Source of the DNA: Closterium sp. Naga37s-1
Lineage: Eukaryota; Streptophyta; Zygnematophyceae; Desmidiales; Closteriaceae
Assembly (NCBI GenBank): GCA_947471745.1
Contig: CANJKZ010000777.1
Span: forward strand, 2,356,501 to 2,420,500
Direction: 5' to 3'
Length of the DNA stretch: 64,000 bases
Shown here: piece by piece, positions 61,601 through 64,000 of the stretch
Position numbering within the stretch: position 1 is the stretch's first letter
How the letters are laid out: each line of letters opens with the position of its first letter
Notes under the pieces: model-generated
What the model saw: only the letters and a program-made list of their open reading frames with translations
What the model was told of the DNA's origin: nothing
Databases searched by the model: none
Program-made: the position numbers and the translations under genes

Positions 61601-64000
61601 CCCCCGGTAGACCCCCTCCCCCCTCAGGGTCCTGCCCCGTCAGGTGTGTCCCAGGTAGACGCAGTCGAGCCTGTCGAGGTAGCTGTTGACTCTGGTACTG
61701 CTAGAGGTGCTGAGCCTGCGGGTGCCGGGTCTGAGGGTGCGGAGCCTGGGGGTGCTGAGTCCAGGGGTGCGGAGCCTGGGGGTGCTGAGCCTTGGGGTGC
61801 TGAGTCTGGGGGTGCTGAGCCTGGGGGTGCTGAGTCTGGGGGTGCTGAGCCTGGGGGTGCGGAGCCTGGGGGTGCTGGGTCTGCTCGTGTGGCCTCTCGC
61901 GGTGCTTCGTCGAGGCGGGAGCCACCCTCTCCGCAGGAGCTGCGCGAGTGGTTTGCTTGGCGCTGGAGCCGTGCTGCTGGAGCTGGAGGTACTACTGTTA
62001 CTGCTGGTCCCGGAGGTACTCGTACTGGCGGTGCTGGAGTTGCTGGGACTGGGGGTGCTGCTGGGCTACTGGAGTTGGTCCTGCTGGAGGTACTGCTGGA
62101 GCTACTGGCGGTCCTGGAGCTGCCGGTCCTGCTGGAGTTGGAGCTGCTGGAGCTGGAGCTACTGGGGGTGTTGGCGCTGGTGGTTCTGCTGGCTCTGGTG
62201 CGTCTGAGGGTGCTGGAGTTGGCGCTGTTGGAGCTGGAGGTGCTACTGGCGCTGGTGCTGCCGCTGGGAGTACTGGTGCTGTCCCTGCTGGGTCTGGAGG
62301 TGCTGCGCGGCCGCGGCCGTACTTCGTTCCGCTCCTTGAGCAGGTTCTTGGTCTCCCGCCCTCTACTGGTCCTGCTCCTCCCTTAGCGTGTCCACAGCCT
62401 GTCCAGTCGCAGTCACAGTTACAGCCCTCTTCCCCCCTACCTGCTCCTTCTCCCTACACTGGTCCTACTGGAGGTCTTGCTGAGCGTCGTGAGCCTGCGT
62501 CTTGTCCTGCGTCGCCTGTTCGTGCTGCTCGCACTAGTCATCGTGCTCCGCGTCCGCGTCCTTCTGCGGTCCCAGGCACACACCAGATGGCACTGCGTCC
62601 TTCCACTGCTCCTCTGCGTGTCCCGTTGCCGTCTCCTCCAGAGTCCTCTCTTCCTGTTCTTGCTGACCCGGAGTCTGACTCTCTTCGTGCTGCCAGTCCT
62701 ACCGTCACGCGTCTCCTGGCCACTGTTGTCACTGACCCTTTCTTTGAGTCCACTGCTGCGTCGGCCCTAGGTTCTGAGCTTGTCGACTTTGCTGCTCGCT
62801 GTCGTCTAGACTACGATGCTTGTCTTGTTGCTGAGTCTGATTCTGTCTGTCCTCCGTCCGTCGGGGGTGAGTGTGCTCTTAGCACGGACGTCCTTGAGGA
62901 CAGGCAGGAGGAGTTCCAGTGTTTTGCTGCTGCTTTGCCTCATCTCGTGTCCACGCTGATTGCCCCTGAGGGAGACCCGGATGAACCAGATATCCCGACT
63001 CCTCGATCGTACGCTGAGGCGATCGAGGGTCCCTACTCCTCTCAGTGGCAGTCAGCCATGGACGCAAAGATGGCTTCCTGGAAGTCCACAGGCACCTACG
63101 TCGACGAGGTTCCACCACCTGGGGCGAACATCGTCAGTGGCATGTGGATTTTCAGGGTGAAGCGGCCGCCGGGTTCTCCGCCTGTCTTCAAGGCGCGTTA
63201 CGTGGCTCGAGGCTTCAGTCAGCGGCAGGGAGTTGACTACTTTCAGACCTTCTCTCCCACCCCGAAGATGACCACTCTTCGGGTGCTGCTGCACATAGCC
63301 GCTCAGCGCGACTACGAGCTCCACTCTCTTGACTTTAGCACAGCTTTCCTGCAGGGCAGCCTGCACGAGGAGATCTGGTTGCGCCGCCCACCTGGCTTCA
63401 CTGGGTCTTTCCCCCTGGTACCCAGTGGAGCCTCCGGCGGCCAGTCTACGGTCTCTGCCAGACGCCCCGTGAGTGGCACGACACACTGAGGACTACACTT
63501 GCGGCTCTTGGGTTTGCTCCTTCTACTGCCGACCCGTCGCTGTTTCTGCGCACCGACACCTCTTTGCCGCCGTTCTACATCCTCGTGTACGTCGACGACT
63601 TGGTCTTTGCCACTGCTGACACTGCTGGACTCGCCCACGTGAAGTCCGAGCTGCAGAAGAGACACACATGCACAGACCTGGGTGAACTGCGCAGCTACCT
63701 TGGCTTGCAGATCACCCGGGACAGAGCACAGCGCACCATTACCCTGACTCAGTCACACATGGTGCAGCAGGTCCTTCAGCGCTTCGACTTCACGTACTCC
63801 TCGCCTCAGGCCACTCCTCTGTCTACTCGCCACTCGCTCTCTGCTCTGCCTTCGGATGAGTCCGTAGAGCCGAGTGGCCCGTACCCAGAGCTTGTTGGCT
63901 GCCTCATGTACCTGATGACCTGCACACGACCTGACCTTGCATACCCTCTTAGCATCTTGGCACGCTATGTTGCTCCTGGGAGACACCGACCAGAGCACAT
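58635..64000 (+). pseudogene. Copia K gag-pol, multiple lesions, partial
   Basis: Starts MATPSVLTFDAEGRA. Gag breaks at a 12-C run (59096-59107; 10 in intact copies), and in the original frame TAG follows at 59127. TAG also near 59698 (before the poly-Gln block) and at about 61121 (Gln codon of IRQTF). Zinc knuckle C-x13-C-x3-H-x4-C (about 59790-59865), protease FTLDSGASRSFF (about 60175), integrase MDVWGP (60848), HSNRGGEF (Asp kept, next Asp changed to Asn, about 61055), QQNGIAERR (61145), AEPGG array (61705-61880), frameshift near 62065, RT with LVYVDDLVF (about 63585), frameshift near 63410. Ends inside RNase H-proximal pol at the window edge. Confidence 0.86.

Larger units (their letters stand above)
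57497..64000 (+). mobile_element. Copia K, 5' part (runs off the window)
   Basis: 5' LTR, PBS, leader, gag, protease, integrase, linker and RT up to the window edge. Inserted into the leader of copia L 15 bp behind its PBS; flank GGAAC (57492-57496). The 3' LTR is not in the window, so TSD and age cannot be judged. Confidence 0.88.

Overview
The window is a block of nested LTR retrotransposons around two single-copy nuclear genes. It looks like a GC-rich genome of a streptophyte (charophyte) green alga, possibly a zygnematophyte such as Closterium. This is inference, from the plant-like PP2A B56 gene, the plant-type complex I ESSS subunit, the chromodomain Ty3/gypsy elements and the large GC-rich Ty1/copia elements. 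There is nothing bacterial, and no rRNA, tRNA or CRISPR locus was recognised.

Layout. 1-3.2 kb: decayed copia pieces, one gag carrying a 163-bp hairpin insertion. 3.2-30.8 kb: a shuffled nest of copia elements (E/D, G, C, I, J), two gypsy elements (H, F) and a solo LTR. Target-site duplications (TSDs) and reading frames show that E and D are the two halves of one copia, split by gypsy H, and that gypsy F had inserted in the 3' UTR of copia G. Both pairs now lie in opposite orientation, which one ~20-kb inversion (about 5.2 to 25.2 kb) would explain. 30.8-36.5 kb: the host island, with a three-exon PP2A B56/B' gene (31,091-34,510) and a one-exon NDUFB11/ESSS gene (35,956-36,267), both on the minus strand.

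36.5-56.5 kb: a 20-kb nest. A 5.4-kb chromodomain-type gypsy element (277-bp LTRs, TSD ACTAT) received two full-length copia insertions, copia-1 (38,768-46,150, TSD GCAGC) and copia-2 (46,964-54,118, TSD GTCCT). Removing each with one TSD copy restores the gypsy pol frame. Copia-1 has identical LTRs and one unbroken 1,977-codon gag-pol, so it may be active. 56.5-64 kb: another gypsy LTR and 3' tail, then the 5' ends of two copia elements in tandem (K inserted just behind the primer-binding site of L). K runs off the right edge.

The copia elements share unusual traits: a widened Gag zinc knuckle (C-x13-C-x3-H-x4-C), GC-rich tandem arrays in the leader, a small hairpin right after the PBS, AEPGG-type arrays between integrase and RT, and a C-run in gag prone to length change. 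The two gypsy gag genes end in a slippery heptamer, 6-nt spacer and stem-loop, the signature of programmed -1 frameshifting, with a compensatory stem change between them.
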